64,000 bases of DNA from Ignavibacteriota bacterium (lineage in GTDB: Bacteria > Bacteroidota > Ignavibacteria > Ignavibacteriales > Melioribacteraceae), in NCBI GenBank assembly GCA_002698995.1, contig PAAX01000002.1:248001-312000 (forward strand). The letters run 5' to 3'. Under the pieces are notes generated by a model. The model did no database searches. It saw only the letters and a list, made by a program, of their open reading frames with translations, and had not been told where the DNA came from. Within the stretch, counting starts at the first letter, position 1. Each line of letters starts with the position of its first letter. This document shows positions 28,269 to 40,100 of this stretch, piece by piece. Made by a program: the position numbers and the translations under genes.

Positions 28269-29276
28269 TCAAATATTGAAAATAGAACCTAGATTCTTAA
28301 TTCCATTAAGGATAGCATTTTTGCCGCTGTTTATTTGTTTGTTATCCTTAATGGATTTAATTCCTTTGTCTAAAACCAGCATAACCGGATTGAAAGCTTT
28401 TGCTGCAAGGTTTTCAGTTTTTTCCTTTGTGATTCTTACTAAATTTACTTTTATACTATTAAAAATGTCTGTTGTTAAATCCTTCGCGGTTTTAAAAACA
28501 AATGATGGTGAAGGATATAAGTCCCTATCCTTCTTTATATAAATCATTGTGCAGTAATTTTCTGTTATTAACGAAATTCTAGTAAGAAGCACAGCATTTA
28601 TATATCCATCCGCTAAAGAGCTGAAAATTTTATCTAAGAAAGGAATACTTTTGGCTGTATCGGTAGCAAGTTTGGAAAAGAGTTCTTCGGTCGCATATTC
28701 AATTCCCTCGCTTCCCCCTATTAATACTGAATAATAGACTTTCTTTGCGATAACAAAGAGTTCTCTTGTGTTAACTCTTCCGTGATATAAAAGAAATATT
28801 TCTTTAACCAAATTTACTGCCGAAGAGAAAATTAAAATTGCATCCAAAAAACCATTCTGTGAAACTGCAGTACTGTAAAAAACTTGGTTAATGTATTTCT
28901 TTCTAATTCTTTCGCATTCAGGTCTTAACTTGGCAACAATCTTGTTGTAACTATCTTCAGAGTTATCAATTGAAGTAAAATCAAAATTGTTCTCTTTAAG
29001 AAATTTATTTCCTCTTAATTTTTTAATCCTTTTTACTCTTAATGATTCTGCTTCTGAAATGATGCTTGTTGGACCTAAATCAGCTGGTAAAATAAATATT
29101 TGTATGATTGGAATAATTCCAAAATAAATCACAACCAAGAAGAGAATTGCAATAACAATAATTGCAAGAACTTCATTTATCCCCAATAAATAAGTGTATA
29201 ATTGTAAAAATTCTTTCACTAAAAAATAGAGAAAGAAAAATGAGACAAAGAAAAGTATTTTTTTAAGAATCTTCAT
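28269..29276 (-). CDS. YcjF/DUF697-like inner-membrane protein
   Basis: A 335-residue protein with two N-terminal transmembrane segments (about 5-25 and 36-65), a charged helical stretch, and a hydrophobic region with TAVSQNGFLDAILIFSSAVNLVKEIFLLYHGR (about 135-167), which resembles the DUF697/YcjF domain. The rest is helical with further weak hydrophobic patches. YcjF-type proteins often accompany YcjX GTPases in stress operons, but no YcjX is here. Family assignment is moderate; the function is unknown. The 3' end converges with the 5'-nucleotidase, two bases apart. Confidence 0.6.
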   Translation of the reverse strand: MKILKKILFFVSFFFLYFLVKEFLQLYTYLLGINEVLAIIVIAILFLVVIYFGIIPIIQIFILPADLGPTSIISEAESLRVKRIKKLRGNKFLKENNFDFTSIDNSEDSYNKIVAKLRPECERIRKKYINQVFYSTAVSQNGFLDAILIFSSAVNLVKEIFLLYHGRVNTRELFVIAKKVYYSVLIGGSEGIEYATEELFSKLATDTAKSIPFLDKIFSSLADGYINAVLLTRISLITENYCTMIYIKKDRDLYPSPSFVFKTAKDLTTDIFNSIKVNLVRITKEKTENLAAKAFNPVMLVLDKGIKSIKDNKQINSGKNAILNGIKNLGSIFNI

Positions 29277-29386
29277 TTCTATTAATTCAAGAAAACTTTT
29301 TAAATATAACTGTATCTTTAATGCAGCAAAAACAATAAAGCAATTTACTAATTATATAAATCAATAATAATTTAAGAAGAAATAAA

Positions 29387-30241
29387 ATGAAAGATATCCA
29401 AAGAGGAATTATTGAATCGGATGGATTTAAGCTTCAATATATAATTAAAGGAAATGGTAAACCGATTCTAGTTATTGGTAGTGCTGTTTATTATGAGAGA
29501 ACTTTTTCAGAAGATCTCACTAAAAATTATAAGCTGGTTTTTATTGATCATAGAGGCTTTGCTGTTGGGAATGAATGCAAGGATAAATCAAAATATAAAT
29601 TAGAATTCATTCTTGATGATATAGAACTGATACGGAAAAAATTAAACTTAGGGAAAATTGTTATTGCCGGTCACTCCGGGCATGCTTTTATGGCTTTGGA
29701 GTACGCAAAAAAGTATAACGAAAATGTTTCGAGAATTATAATGATGAATGTATCACCGAATTATTCTTATGAATCTCATGCAGCATCGGAAAGATACTTC
29801 CGAGAATCAGTTGATTTTGAAAGAGAAAAATTATTGAATGATAATCTAGCCATTCTTAAAAACGAAATTGATAAAGCACCGGAAAAAGCATTAATAACAT
29901 ACTGTCTTTTAACCGGTCCCAAAAGCTGGTATAAGTATAATTTTGATGCTTCTGAATTATGGAAGGATGTTGAAGTAAATATGACATTGTTTGATTACAT
30001 GTGGGGAGAAGTTTTTAGAGATATTGATATAACAAAAAATCTTGATAAGGTTAAGCAGCCGGTTTTATTGATACTTGGACATTTCGATTACCTTGTTCCT
30101 CCATTTTATTTGTGGGAATCTGTAAGAGATAAATTCAATAACCTCACAGTAAAAATATTTAATAGAAGTGGACACACTCCGCATTACGAAGAACAGGATC
30201 TCTTTAATAAAGTATTAACTGATTGGTTAAATAAAATCTGA
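29387..30241 (+). CDS. Alpha/beta hydrolase
   Basis: A 284-residue alpha/beta-hydrolase with a complete triad: nucleophile S97 in the elbow AGHSGH, acid D234 in LGHFDYLVPP, and H263 in SGHTPHYEE. The oxyanion region after the first strand (VIGSAVYYERTF) lacks the more usual HGxPG. A helical cap occupies about 120-215. There is no signal peptide, so it is cytoplasmic. Relatives include prolyl aminopeptidase- and haloperoxidase-like esterases; the substrate cannot be predicted. It stands alone, converging with the DUF486 gene. Confidence 0.88.
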   Translation: MKDIQRGIIESDGFKLQYIIKGNGKPILVIGSAVYYERTFSEDLTKNYKLVFIDHRGFAVGNECKDKSKYKLEFILDDIELIRKKLNLGKIVIAGHSGHAFMALEYAKKYNENVSRIIMMNVSPNYSYESHAASERYFRESVDFEREKLLNDNLAILKNEIDKAPEKALITYCLLTGPKSWYKYNFDASELWKDVEVNMTLFDYMWGEVFRDIDITKNLDKVKQPVLLILGHFDYLVPPFYLWESVRDKFNNLTVKIFNRSGHTPHYEEQDLFNKVLTDWLNKI

Positions 30242-30248
30242 ATTAAGT

Positions 30249-30617
30249 CTATTTTTTGAAAATAAAATAAACTGCCAAAACTAAAAATCCAAAACCGATA
30301 AAGTGATTCAGCTTCAAAGTTTCGTTCTTGAATAATATCACTGAAAAGATAGTAAATACAGTGAGAGTAATTACTTCTTGAATAACTTTTAATTCAACAA
30401 GACTAAAACTTCCGCCGTTTCCGTTATAACCAATTCGGTTGGCGGGAACTTGAAAACAGTATTCAAAAAATGCTACTCCCCAACTGATTAAAATAATTGC
30501 CAATAGACTAAGATTATCAAAACCCTTCAGTTCTTTGAATTTTAGATGACCATACCAAGCAAAAGTCATAAATGTATTTGAAGCAACAAGAAGTAAAATT
30601 GTATAGATGCTGTTCAT
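30249..30617 (-). CDS. DUF486 small membrane protein
   Basis: A 122-residue protein with four transmembrane segments and the family phrases NTFMTFAWYGHLKF and WGVAFFEYCFQVPANRIGY, plus ELKVIQEVITLTVF. DUF486 proteins resemble the small drug/metabolite transporter fold, but no substrate is known. The start ATG follows AGGAAAA. It converges with the hydrolase (seven-base gap). Confidence 0.9.
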   Translation of the reverse strand: MNSIYTILLLVASNTFMTFAWYGHLKFKELKGFDNLSLLAIILISWGVAFFEYCFQVPANRIGYNGNGGSFSLVELKVIQEVITLTVFTIFSVILFKNETLKLNHFIGFGFLVLAVYFIFKK

Positions 30618-30694
30618 TATATTTTCCTATAATTATAAAAATTGAGGAGAAATATAATTGCTAATTTGAATTTCGGAAATTAATTTTAAAGTAT

Positions 30695-30767
<73 letters not shown>

Positions 30768-30821
30768 CTTGCCGCTTTTATTTTGCTAATACTATTTTAG
30801 AGAAATAATTAATTGAATTGC

Positions 30822-30852
30822 TGAGAGTCTATTTTAAATAAATAGACTCTCA
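30822..30852. terminator. Strong hairpin between tRNA-Gly and the M6 protease gene
   Basis: A 13-base perfect stem (TGAGAGTCTATTT / AAATAGACTCTCA) with a five-base loop, 15 bases after the protease stop. It lacks a clear T-run on either strand, so it may stabilise the mRNA 3' end or act as a weak terminator for convergent transcripts. Confidence 0.55.
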
Positions 30853-30867
30853 ATTGTGACTTGTATA

Positions 30868-33144
30868 TTATTTGAGTAAAATCATTTTTCTTACTTGAAT
30901 AAAATTACCAGCTTGAATTTTGTAATAATATATTCCGCTTGAAATGGAAGAAGCATCAAATTCTACTTTATATTTTCCAGCCTCTTTTTGTTGATTAACT
31001 AATGTAATTATTTCATTACCCAGAATATCATACACTTTCAAAGTAACATAATCGCTGCTTGGGATTGAGTATTCAATATTTGTAACTGGATTAAAAGGAT
31101 TTGGATAGTTCTGCATCAAATCAAATTTTTCCGGTAAATTATCTTTTTCAACAGAGACAACAGAATTAATTGTAAATACTGCGTCACTTTGATCAATTAC
31201 TATTCCCGATGGAATTTCTGTTATTTTGATCAAGCATTGATCGGAAGGTTTATTCGGAACAGTCCAATTATGAACTCCGTCCGATGAAGTAATTGGAATT
31301 ACAGAAAGCCAATTTGAACCGTTATCAATCGAGTATTGAATTCTTACACTGCTTACGCTTTCACTATTCCACAAAATTTGAATTTGATCACCGACGTTAA
31401 ACACCTCACCTCCGTTTGGAGATAAAAGATTTATAACAGGAGCAGCCGTAATTTTAAAAGGCGAATTACTTTGATCTACTAATTCATTATTACTTTCATC
31501 TATTAATCTCACCAAACAATTTTCAGATGGAGTATTTGGAACGACAAATGAATATTCATCTGTTTCTGCATTATAATTTGTTTGAAGCAACTGCCAGTTT
31601 GCACCGCCGTCAACTGATAATTCTATTGAAATATTTTCAACTCCATTGCTTGCCCATTCAATAATTTTTTCAGAATCTCCCTGCCAAGTTTCACCACCAT
31701 TAGGTGAAATTACCTGCAGATAAACTGCCGGTTCCGAAATTTTTATATCTGCCGTCATTATCGAATCGGAAGGACTTATATTTTCAACTGCAGCGTATGT
31801 TATCATATTTCCATAAGAATTAGACCCTGGAGAAGAAAGAAAATTAAATTGTGTATTATTCGTAAATCCCGGGAAAGGATCTCTTATATCACCTGAATTA
31901 ACGCCACGTTCTAAATCGTATCTTCCGTCAGCCTGCTCTAAAGCAACAAGAAAATTTCCGTTGTTTGTATAACCCGGATACCATTCATTTGAATTAGAAA
32001 ACTTTGTTTCATCAATATGCCAGATTAAAAGTCCGGTGCCAGGTAATCCTCCATCATAGCCAACTCTTTGTCTATTTTGTATCAAGAAATATTCTTTACC
32101 CGGAGCACCATCTTTCCAAATTTTATAAACATCCGGTTCTTTTGCCATTGATGAAATGTTCTCACCTATCAAATCGGAAGTAACAACAGTAGGATTAACA
32201 TAACCCATTTGAATATGATTCCAAGCATCGGGCCATGCTGGTTTATTTCCTAAATTTCCGTTCCAGCTTCCACCGGCCATTAAGCTCCAATCGCCAACTC
32301 CTTCAGAAGAATAATCAACATCATAAACATCAGGAAGACCAAATACCGAATGTCCCATTTCATGAACATAAACACCTATTGTCATATCACCGGGAGTTGA
32401 CCAATACTCAGGTTCCATAGAGTATGTGTATGCTTTTACACCATCATTAGTTGTATAACCTCCACCCGGAATTGACCAAGCATGTGACCAAATATCATTG
32501 TTGTTTCCAGTAAACTCTGCACCCGGACCTGTATGCACTATGAATAATGCATCAATTTCACCGTCATTGTTATTATCATATTGAGAGAAATCAATTTGAT
32601 CATCCACAGCTTTAACTGCATCTCTTGTTAAACCTTGAGCATTACCAGGGAAATTTCCAAAGCCATTATCTCCCGCTACATAATATGAATAGTTGTTAGG
32701 CATAGTTATCCAGCCAATGCTGGATGGTAAATCAAGAGTTGTTAAATCTAAATTGCCATAACTAACCTCATTAAAATAATGCCACATACTTCCCGCTTCT
32801 TTAGTAAATAAAAGATCATCAAAAAATTCAATCGGAACCTCTGCCGGTTGATCCGGAAAAGAAACAAATAAAAATATTGCATTGAAAGATCCTGAAACAA
32901 CTTGATCGGGACCAACTATTCTGGTTATTTCTTCTTGAGAAAGTTTTGAATTTCTTTCCTTTAATTCATCGGAAACCCAGCTTGTAGAAACTCCCCTTTG
33001 CTTTAACTCTTTAATGTTTTCAAGTGCAAATGGTTTTGCAATTTCACCACTTCTAATTTTTTCTAACAACGATGGATGAGGAACCATTTGCGCATTTATA
33101 TTAACAGAAATAATAAAAAGTAATGCTGCAATTATTCTTTTCAT
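30868..33144 (-). CDS. Secreted M6-family metalloprotease with type IX sorting tail
   Basis: A 758-residue exported protease of the immune-inhibitor-A (M6) type. I start it at ATG 33144, preceded by GGAGAA and giving a signal peptide that ends INAQ; upstream in-frame starts add a basic, unlikely leader. The catalytic zinc site is H261-E-M-G-H265 with D272 (HEMGHSVFGLPD). A calcium-loop-like DNNNDGEIDA precedes it (about 190-199). Two Ig-like repeats (about 475-570 and 570-660) share PNGGE openings. The C-terminus is an FNP sorting domain (NYPNPFNPVTNIEY) for type IX export. It would act outside the cell on peptides or proteins. Confidence 0.9.
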   Translation of the reverse strand: MKRIIAALLFIISVNINAQMVPHPSLLEKIRSGEIAKPFALENIKELKQRGVSTSWVSDELKERNSKLSQEEITRIVGPDQVVSGSFNAIFLFVSFPDQPAEVPIEFFDDLLFTKEAGSMWHYFNEVSYGNLDLTTLDLPSSIGWITMPNNYSYYVAGDNGFGNFPGNAQGLTRDAVKAVDDQIDFSQYDNNNDGEIDALFIVHTGPGAEFTGNNNDIWSHAWSIPGGGYTTNDGVKAYTYSMEPEYWSTPGDMTIGVYVHEMGHSVFGLPDVYDVDYSSEGVGDWSLMAGGSWNGNLGNKPAWPDAWNHIQMGYVNPTVVTSDLIGENISSMAKEPDVYKIWKDGAPGKEYFLIQNRQRVGYDGGLPGTGLLIWHIDETKFSNSNEWYPGYTNNGNFLVALEQADGRYDLERGVNSGDIRDPFPGFTNNTQFNFLSSPGSNSYGNMITYAAVENISPSDSIMTADIKISEPAVYLQVISPNGGETWQGDSEKIIEWASNGVENISIELSVDGGANWQLLQTNYNAETDEYSFVVPNTPSENCLVRLIDESNNELVDQSNSPFKITAAPVINLLSPNGGEVFNVGDQIQILWNSESVSSVRIQYSIDNGSNWLSVIPITSSDGVHNWTVPNKPSDQCLIKITEIPSGIVIDQSDAVFTINSVVSVEKDNLPEKFDLMQNYPNPFNPVTNIEYSIPSSDYVTLKVYDILGNEIITLVNQQKEAGKYKVEFDASSISSGIYYYKIQAGNFIQVRKMILLK

Positions 33145-33247
33145 TAAAATATTCTCCATTAACTGTCCTTTTGATAAATGAGGATACAATCTAAATCTTA
33201 ATTTTCTCATTGGCTACAGAAAATTTTTCTTTACTTAAACCCAATTG

Positions 33248-33265
33248 CTGACTTACTTTAGTCAG
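33248..33265. promoter_or_regulatory. Inverted repeat upstream of the SGNH hydrolase
   Basis: CTGACT and AGTCAG arms separated by six bases, about 37 bases before the hydrolase ATG and next to an A+T-rich stretch that could serve as a -10. It has operator-like geometry, but no regulator is adjacent. Confidence 0.35.
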
Positions 33266-33301
33266 ACTTATAAAAAATATAAATAAGAAAAGGGCATTTT
33301 T

Positions 33302-33976
33302 ATGAAACCAATTTTCCAATTTATTTTATTGATTCTATTTTCTGCAAATCTTTATTATTCTCAGTCCCTAGAGAAATGGGCTAATTTAAGTAAGTATAAA
33401 GTCGATAATCAAAAACTGGTTGATAAAGAAAACTTAATTGTTTTGATGGGAGATTCAATAACCGAAGGTTGGTCAATTCATGATTCCTCTTTCTTCAGAG
33501 ACAATCCCAAACTGATAAATAGAGGAATTAGCGGACAGACTTCTTCACAAATGTTATCCAGATTTAGACAAGATGTAATTAATCTCAAACCAAAAACTGT
33601 TGTTATAAACTCAGGAACAAATGATATTGCTGAGAATACCGGTCCAACTTCCATAGAAGATATTTTAGGAAATATAATTTCTATGTGTGAACTTGCTAAT
33701 GCAAATAACATAGAGGTTATTTTAACATCTGTTTTGCCTGCCAAACATTTCCCTTGGAGAAAGGATTTAGATCCCGCAAATAAAATTGTATCTCTTAATA
33801 AGATGATTATGAAATATGCAGCTAAAGAAAATTACGATTTCGTCGATTATCATTTATATATGAGTGACGAAGGGCTTGGACTAATTGAAAACTTAAGCTA
33901 TGATGGTGTTCATCCAAATTACAATGGATACAAAGTAATGGAAAAGCTTTTACTTGAATATCTTGAAACAAAATAG
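33302..33976 (+). CDS. Secreted SGNH/GDSL hydrolase
   Basis: A 224-residue esterase of the SGNH superfamily with a signal peptide (about 1-20, ending YYSQS). All four blocks are visible: nucleophile S52 in MGDSITEGW, the glycine in NRGISGQ, N107 in SGTNDIAE, and D201/H204 in DGVHPNYNGY. Bacterial relatives are lipase/acylhydrolases or carbohydrate and peptidoglycan O-acetyl esterases; the YDGVHPN end and small size fit the latter group at least as well as lipases. Length is normal. It diverges from the M6 protease; about 207 bases separate it from the giant kinase. Confidence 0.9.
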   Translation: MKPIFQFILLILFSANLYYSQSLEKWANLSKYKVDNQKLVDKENLIVLMGDSITEGWSIHDSSFFRDNPKLINRGISGQTSSQMLSRFRQDVINLKPKTVVINSGTNDIAENTGPTSIEDILGNIISMCELANANNIEVILTSVLPAKHFPWRKDLDPANKIVSLNKMIMKYAAKENYDFVDYHLYMSDEGLGLIENLSYDGVHPNYNGYKVMEKLLLEYLETK

Positions 33977-33999
33977 AGATTGAGAAAAATATCATTTAA

Positions 34000-34028
34000 T
34001 TGTTAAGATAAGTTAAAACAAATATTAT
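34000..34028 (+). promoter_or_regulatory. Candidate sigma-70 promoter of the giant kinase
   Basis: TTGTTA, a 17-base spacer, then TATTAT. Spacing is ideal and four or five bases match each hexamer. It would give a leader of about 150 bases before ATG 34184. Chance matches are common in A+T-rich DNA. Confidence 0.4.
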
Positions 34029-34183
34029 AGTTGTATTATATAGAGATTAAATCACGCTAATTTAGCGGATCATTGCGTTCATAATAAACTAATACTATTT
34101 TAACGAAAGTTTACAAAGAGTGCTGTATTAATAGTTTTATTTCAATTTAGATTTGGCTGCTAAAGCAGATTCAGAACTCAATC

Positions 34184-37100
34184 ATGGTGCAGATAATGAA
34201 AAAACCGTCTGTAAGAAAATCGAATCCATCCACAAAAACAAACCCTAATAAAAAAATCAACACCCTTGAAAGTAAAATCAATCAGCTAAAAGATGAACTG
34301 AATTTATTAAATAAAGCTGTTATTGGAACCAATAATGTCGTCTATAAATTTTCAACTCTTTATGGTGGTTTGTTTTATTCTTCTAATACGGGCAAAGTTT
34401 TAGGATACTCAAATAAATTTTTGAAAGAGAATCCGAATTTGTGGAATAATTCAATTCACCCTGAGGATAAAGAAAACGTAAACCATTGTTTGGAAAAACT
34501 AAAACCGAACAGCATAATTGAGATTGAATACAGATTTATCAAAAAAAACAACAAAGTAATTTGGCTAAGAGATAGACTCAAATGCATTAGTAAAACTAAA
34601 AAAGAAATTATTATTGAAGGTCATGTAGTTGATGTAACAAAATTAAAAACAGCAGAAAATGATTCCCAAATAAGTAATTATTACTATGAAACTATTTTTG
34701 ATCAAGCTTCAGATGCAATTTTTATCGGCTCAAATGATGAAAAAAGCAGAGGGACATTAGTTAAGGTAAATAAAGCGGCTTCAAAGTTAACCGGATATGC
34801 GAAGAAAGAATTAGTCGGTAAAAATTATTCTTTCCTATTTCCGAATGATGAATTGAATAATAAACCCTTACGATATGATCTTGTTTTAGCCGGAAAAGAG
34901 GTAACCTCAAAAAGAACTTTAGAGAGAAAAAATAAGACTCAACTTATTGTTCAAATGACTTCAAAACTTTTAAGCGACGGAAGACTGATTAGTTTTGTTA
35001 GAGATGTTTCAGAGGCTGAAACTAATAAAAAGAAAATTGAAGAGAGTGAAGTAAAATATAGATCATTAATTGACGAGGTTATTGAATCTTCTTCTGTTGG
35101 AATTTTTATACTTGATGCAGATTTAAAAGTTGTATGGGTTAATCAATCTGTTGAAGATTTTTTTGGAATCAAAAAATCTGCCGCAATTGGTAAAGATAAG
35201 ATTAAACTGATAAAAGAAAATATCTGCAGAGTTATTGAGAATCCTTCAGAGTTTGCAAAGAAAGTTGTTCATTCATATAAAACAAAAAATTATACTGAAG
35301 ATTTAGAATGCCGCATTCTTCCTAAAGGAAAAAGAAAAGAAAGATGGTTATTACATTGGAGTCAGCCAATAAAAAAAGGTTTATATAAAGGGGGAAGAAT
35401 TGAGCATTATACCGACATAACTTCATCAAAGCTTGCAACTGAAGCAATTAAGAATTCCGAAGCAAAATTTTCAAAAGCCTTTAAGAGCAGTGCTCTTGCA
35501 ATGTCAATTTCCGATATTAAATCAGGAAAGTTGATCGAAGTAAATAATAAATTTTTAGAGCTTACAAGATTTTCAAGAGATGAACTAATTGGAAATACTA
35601 CTATCAATCTTGGAATATTTGATATTAATGAAAGAACCGCTCTTATTAACACATTAAATAAATTGGGCAGACTTGATGGGATTGAAACAGAGTTAAAATC
35701 AAAAGATAGAAAAAATATCTACTGCAAATACTTTGGGGAAATAGTTAATATAAATGGAAAGGAAAAATTACTTTCGATTATTGAAGATGTCACTGATCAA
35801 AAAACTACAGAAGTTGATTTACAAAAAGCAAACGCTGAACTAAATGCAATTTACAAACTATCCCCGGTAATGACGTGCATTATAGATAAACATCGAAATA
35901 TACTTTATGCGAACAATGCATTTACAGATTTTACGGGAACTTCTGAAGAAGAACTAAGAAAAGGAAAAGCATGCGGAGTTATTGGCTGTATAAATGCTCT
36001 TGAAGATCCCAGAGGATGCGGATTTGGTACTGATTGTGCTAATTGTAAGTTGAAAAATGCAATAGAAACAACCTACCAAACCGGAAGTACCATAAAAAAC
36101 ATCAACTATTCGCCGATAATAATTAAAAGCGGTTTTAGAAAAATTGTTCACCTTCTTGGCTCTACTTCTGTAATTAATTTAAATAACAAAAAAAATATAA
36201 TCTTAACTCTTCAGGATGTTTCAGAACAAAAAGAAACTGAAGAAAATTTAACTAAGTATAAAAATATAGTCTCTTCTACAATCGATTCAATTTCTCTTCT
36301 TAGCAGTAATTACGAGTACCTCATTGTTAATGAAGCTTATGAAAAAGTCTCCGGTAAACGCAAAGAAGAGATAATCGGTAAGACAGTAGCAGAATACCTT
36401 GGCAGAGAAACATTTATTAAACAAGTTAAACCCAAGTTTGATAAATGCTTAAAGGGAGAAATAATTAATTATCAAGACTGGTTTAACTATCCAGTTGCCG
36501 GTAAAAGATTTATTGATGTTACTTATTATCCTTACAAAGATTCATCTCAAAAAATTGTAGGTATAATTGCTAATTCAAGAGATATTACAGAAAGAGAATT
36601 ATCTAAAATAGCACTTGAAGAAAACGAAAGCAGACTAAGACAAATTGCGGACAATGTTCCCGGAATAGTTTATCAGTTCAAAATAGATAAAGATGGAAAC
36701 ACTTCATTTCCATTTATGAGTAAAAGTGCAAAAAAATATTACGGGTATTCTTCCGAAGAAATAATGAATGATGCTTCTTTATTGATTAATGCAGTTCATC
36801 CCGATGACCGTGAGCTATTTTTAAATGCATTAGCATATTCACAAAACAATTTAACAACTTACCATATAGATATTAGATTGATTTCAAAAAGCGGTAAGGT
36901 AAGCTGGATTAATGCGAAATCTACTCCCGTAAAATTAGAAGACGGTTCAATACTTTGGACTGGAATTGGAATTGATACCACAAAACAAAAAATAACTGAA
37001 GAAAAATTAAAAGAAAATGAAGAGCGTTTAAGATTGGCTTTAACAGCAGCAGAACAAGGTTTATATGACTTGAACATAAAAACCGGCGAGGCAAAAGTAA

Positions 37101-40100
37101 ACAATGAATATGCAACCATGCTGGGATACACCCCTAAGACATTTAAGGAAACAAACCAAAAGTGGATTGAAAGAATTCATCCTGATGATAGAGAAAATAC
37201 CAAACAAGCTTATTTAGACTATATATCAGGTAAAACAAAAATTTATAAAATTGAATTTAGACAGAAAACTAAGAATGGTGATTGGAAATGGATTCTTTCT
37301 TTAGGAGAAGTTGTTGAATATGATAAAGACGGTTCTCCTTTAAGAATGCTGGGCACTCACACTGATATAACAAATATTAAGAATGTAGAAAATGCTCTTA
37401 AGCAAAGCGAGCAAAGATTTAATCTGGCAATAAACGCTACCGATGATGGAATTTTTGACTGGGACCTAACTGATAATTCAATTTATTATTCCCCCAACTG
37501 GAAAAGAATGCTCGGTTATGAAGATCACGAGATAAAAAATGAATTTTCTGAATGGGAACGTTTAACTGACCCCCAAGATGTTGAAAAAGCTTGGGTAATA
37601 ATGAATGAACATCTTGAAAAGAAAAGAGAGAGATATGAAGTAGAAATAAAAATGAAACACAAGAATGGTGAATGGATTGATGTTCTTGCTAGAGGAGAGG
37701 CAACAAGAGATCAAAATGATAAACCTATTCGTGTAGTTGGAACTCATCTTAATATTACACAAAGAAAAGTAAATGAAAGAAAGTTAGCTGAAAGCGAGAA
37801 GCGTTTTAGAAATATGGCGGATACTGCGCCGGTGCTCATCTGGATGTCAAATGAAGAAATGCTTTGCACTTATTTCAATAAATCATGGATCGATTTTACC
37901 GGGGTCTCTTTCGAAAAACAGCTTGGCAACGGATGGGTTGAATTAGTTCATCCTGATGATAGAGATTTCTGTGTAAATACATTTAAGCAAAGCTGTAGTA
38001 AAAAGATTCCATTCAAAATGGAGTATCGGTTAAGGTATAATGACGGAAGCTATCGATGGATATTTGATCAAGGTGTTCCAAGATTTTCTGACGACGGAAA
38101 ATATCAAGGTTATATTGGTTCTTGTATTGATATAAACGAAACTGTTGAGTCACAGGATTTATTAAAGCTTCAAGGTGAAATTCTACATAACATGGCTGAA
38201 GGTTCTAGTCTGATTAGTGTTGATACTGGAAAGTTTATTTATACAAATCCAAGTTTTGATAAAATGTTCGGTTACAACAAAGGGGAATTAATAGGCAAGC
38301 ACGTAAGCATTATTAATGCCGCAACTAAAGATGACCCCAAGAATATAGCTTCAAAAATTATAAATACACTTCAAAAGAATAATTTTTGGGAAGGGGAGGT
38401 TGAAAATATTAGAAAAGATGGATCTATATTTTGGACTGCTGCAAAAATCAGTACATTCAATCATCATACTTATGGAAACGTTTGGGTAACTGCTCAAGCT
38501 GATATTTCAGCTAAAAAAGAACTTGAAGAAAGAATCAATAAAGAAAAACAAAGCTTAGCAACACTTCATGACTTATACTCAAAAACACACGAAATGACAG
38601 ATAACGAACTTTACCAGTTTGTTATTGACAGAGCGGCAGAACTGACCGAAAGTGAAATAGGCTTTTTCCATAGAATTGGTGAAGATCAATCAACTATAAT
38701 GCTTACTGCTTGGAGTCAAAAAACATATGAGTATTGCAATGCGGTTTATGATGATCATTATCCGATAGATAAAGCGGGCAATTGGATTGAAGCCGTAAGA
38801 CAACGAAAACCAATCGTCTATAATAATTTTGCTCTTTCACCAAATCAAAAGGGAATGCCTGAAGGACATGCAAAAGTAAAAAGAATGATGAGCGTTCCTG
38901 TTATTCATGATAATAAAGTGAAATATATTTTTGGAGTAGGGAATAAATCAAGCGATTACACAGACAATGATATTCTTCAAATTCAGCTTGTATCAGATGA
39001 ACTTCAAAAAATATTAACCAACAGAAAAGCAGAGAATGAATTAATTACAAGCAACCAGCGCTTAAAGGAAGCAGAAGAAATTGGAAATATCGGCTATTTC
39101 TTAATAAATACTGACGATAGCAATGTTATTTGGTCCGACGAAACTTACAACATTCTAGGAAGAAAAAAAGATTTGGGACTTCTTTCAATTGAAGAACTCT
39201 ACCATTACGTTGTTGAGGAAGATGCACAGCTGTTACAATCAGAACTTGAGAAAGCAGTTCATGAAGATTATTCATTCAATTTCCAATACAAGGTAAATGT
39301 TGATTCACAAATAAAATACATTCAGTGTGTAGGTAAAAGCTATTATTCTGCAGAAGGAAAAATTGCTGGTGTTTCGGGAGTCTTAAAAGATGTAACAGAT
39401 TATCAAACAGCTTTAGAAAAATTAAAAGAAAATGAAGAAAAGTTTGAAAAAGCGTTTAAAACTAGTCCAGATGCGCTAGCAATAACAAGGGTTACAGATG
39501 GTATGTACATCGATGTGAATGACAGTTTTAAAAGAATTTTAGGATACGAACGCGAAGAAATGGTTGGAAAAAGCTCCATAGAATTGAACGTTTGGAAGTA
39601 CGAAAAGGACAGAGATCGTTTAGTAAAAGGATTAAGAGAAAAAGGTTTTGTCGAAAATTTAGATGCCGAATATCTAACAAAATCGGGTGATGTAATTTAT
39701 GGATTAATGTCTGCCAGACTTATTAAGCTTAGAAACGAAGATGTAATTCTATCTATAACAAGAGATATAACAGATAGAATTAATATGGAAAAAGATCTTT
39801 TAAGAAGTGAACAAAGATATAAAACTATCTTAAAAGCTCAGCCAGATATTTTCTTTAGAATAAATAAAGATTTAGTATATACAGATTTTTATACAAATGA
39901 TCCATCGGTTTTATTTGTTCATCCGGATAAAATTATTGGGACTAAAGTTAAAGACATTATGCCGGATTATTTATTTAAAATTACTGAGGAAAATATCAAT
40001 GCTACTTTTAATTCAGGAAAAATTAGTACTTACGATTATATGCTTGAAATAAATGGTGAACAAAGATGGTTTGATGCAAGAATGGTACCCAGCAGTGATG

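Noticed and set aside
33145-33210. Longer M6 protease start at 33210
   Set aside because: It adds 22 basic residues before a clean signal peptide; GGAGAA supports ATG 33144.
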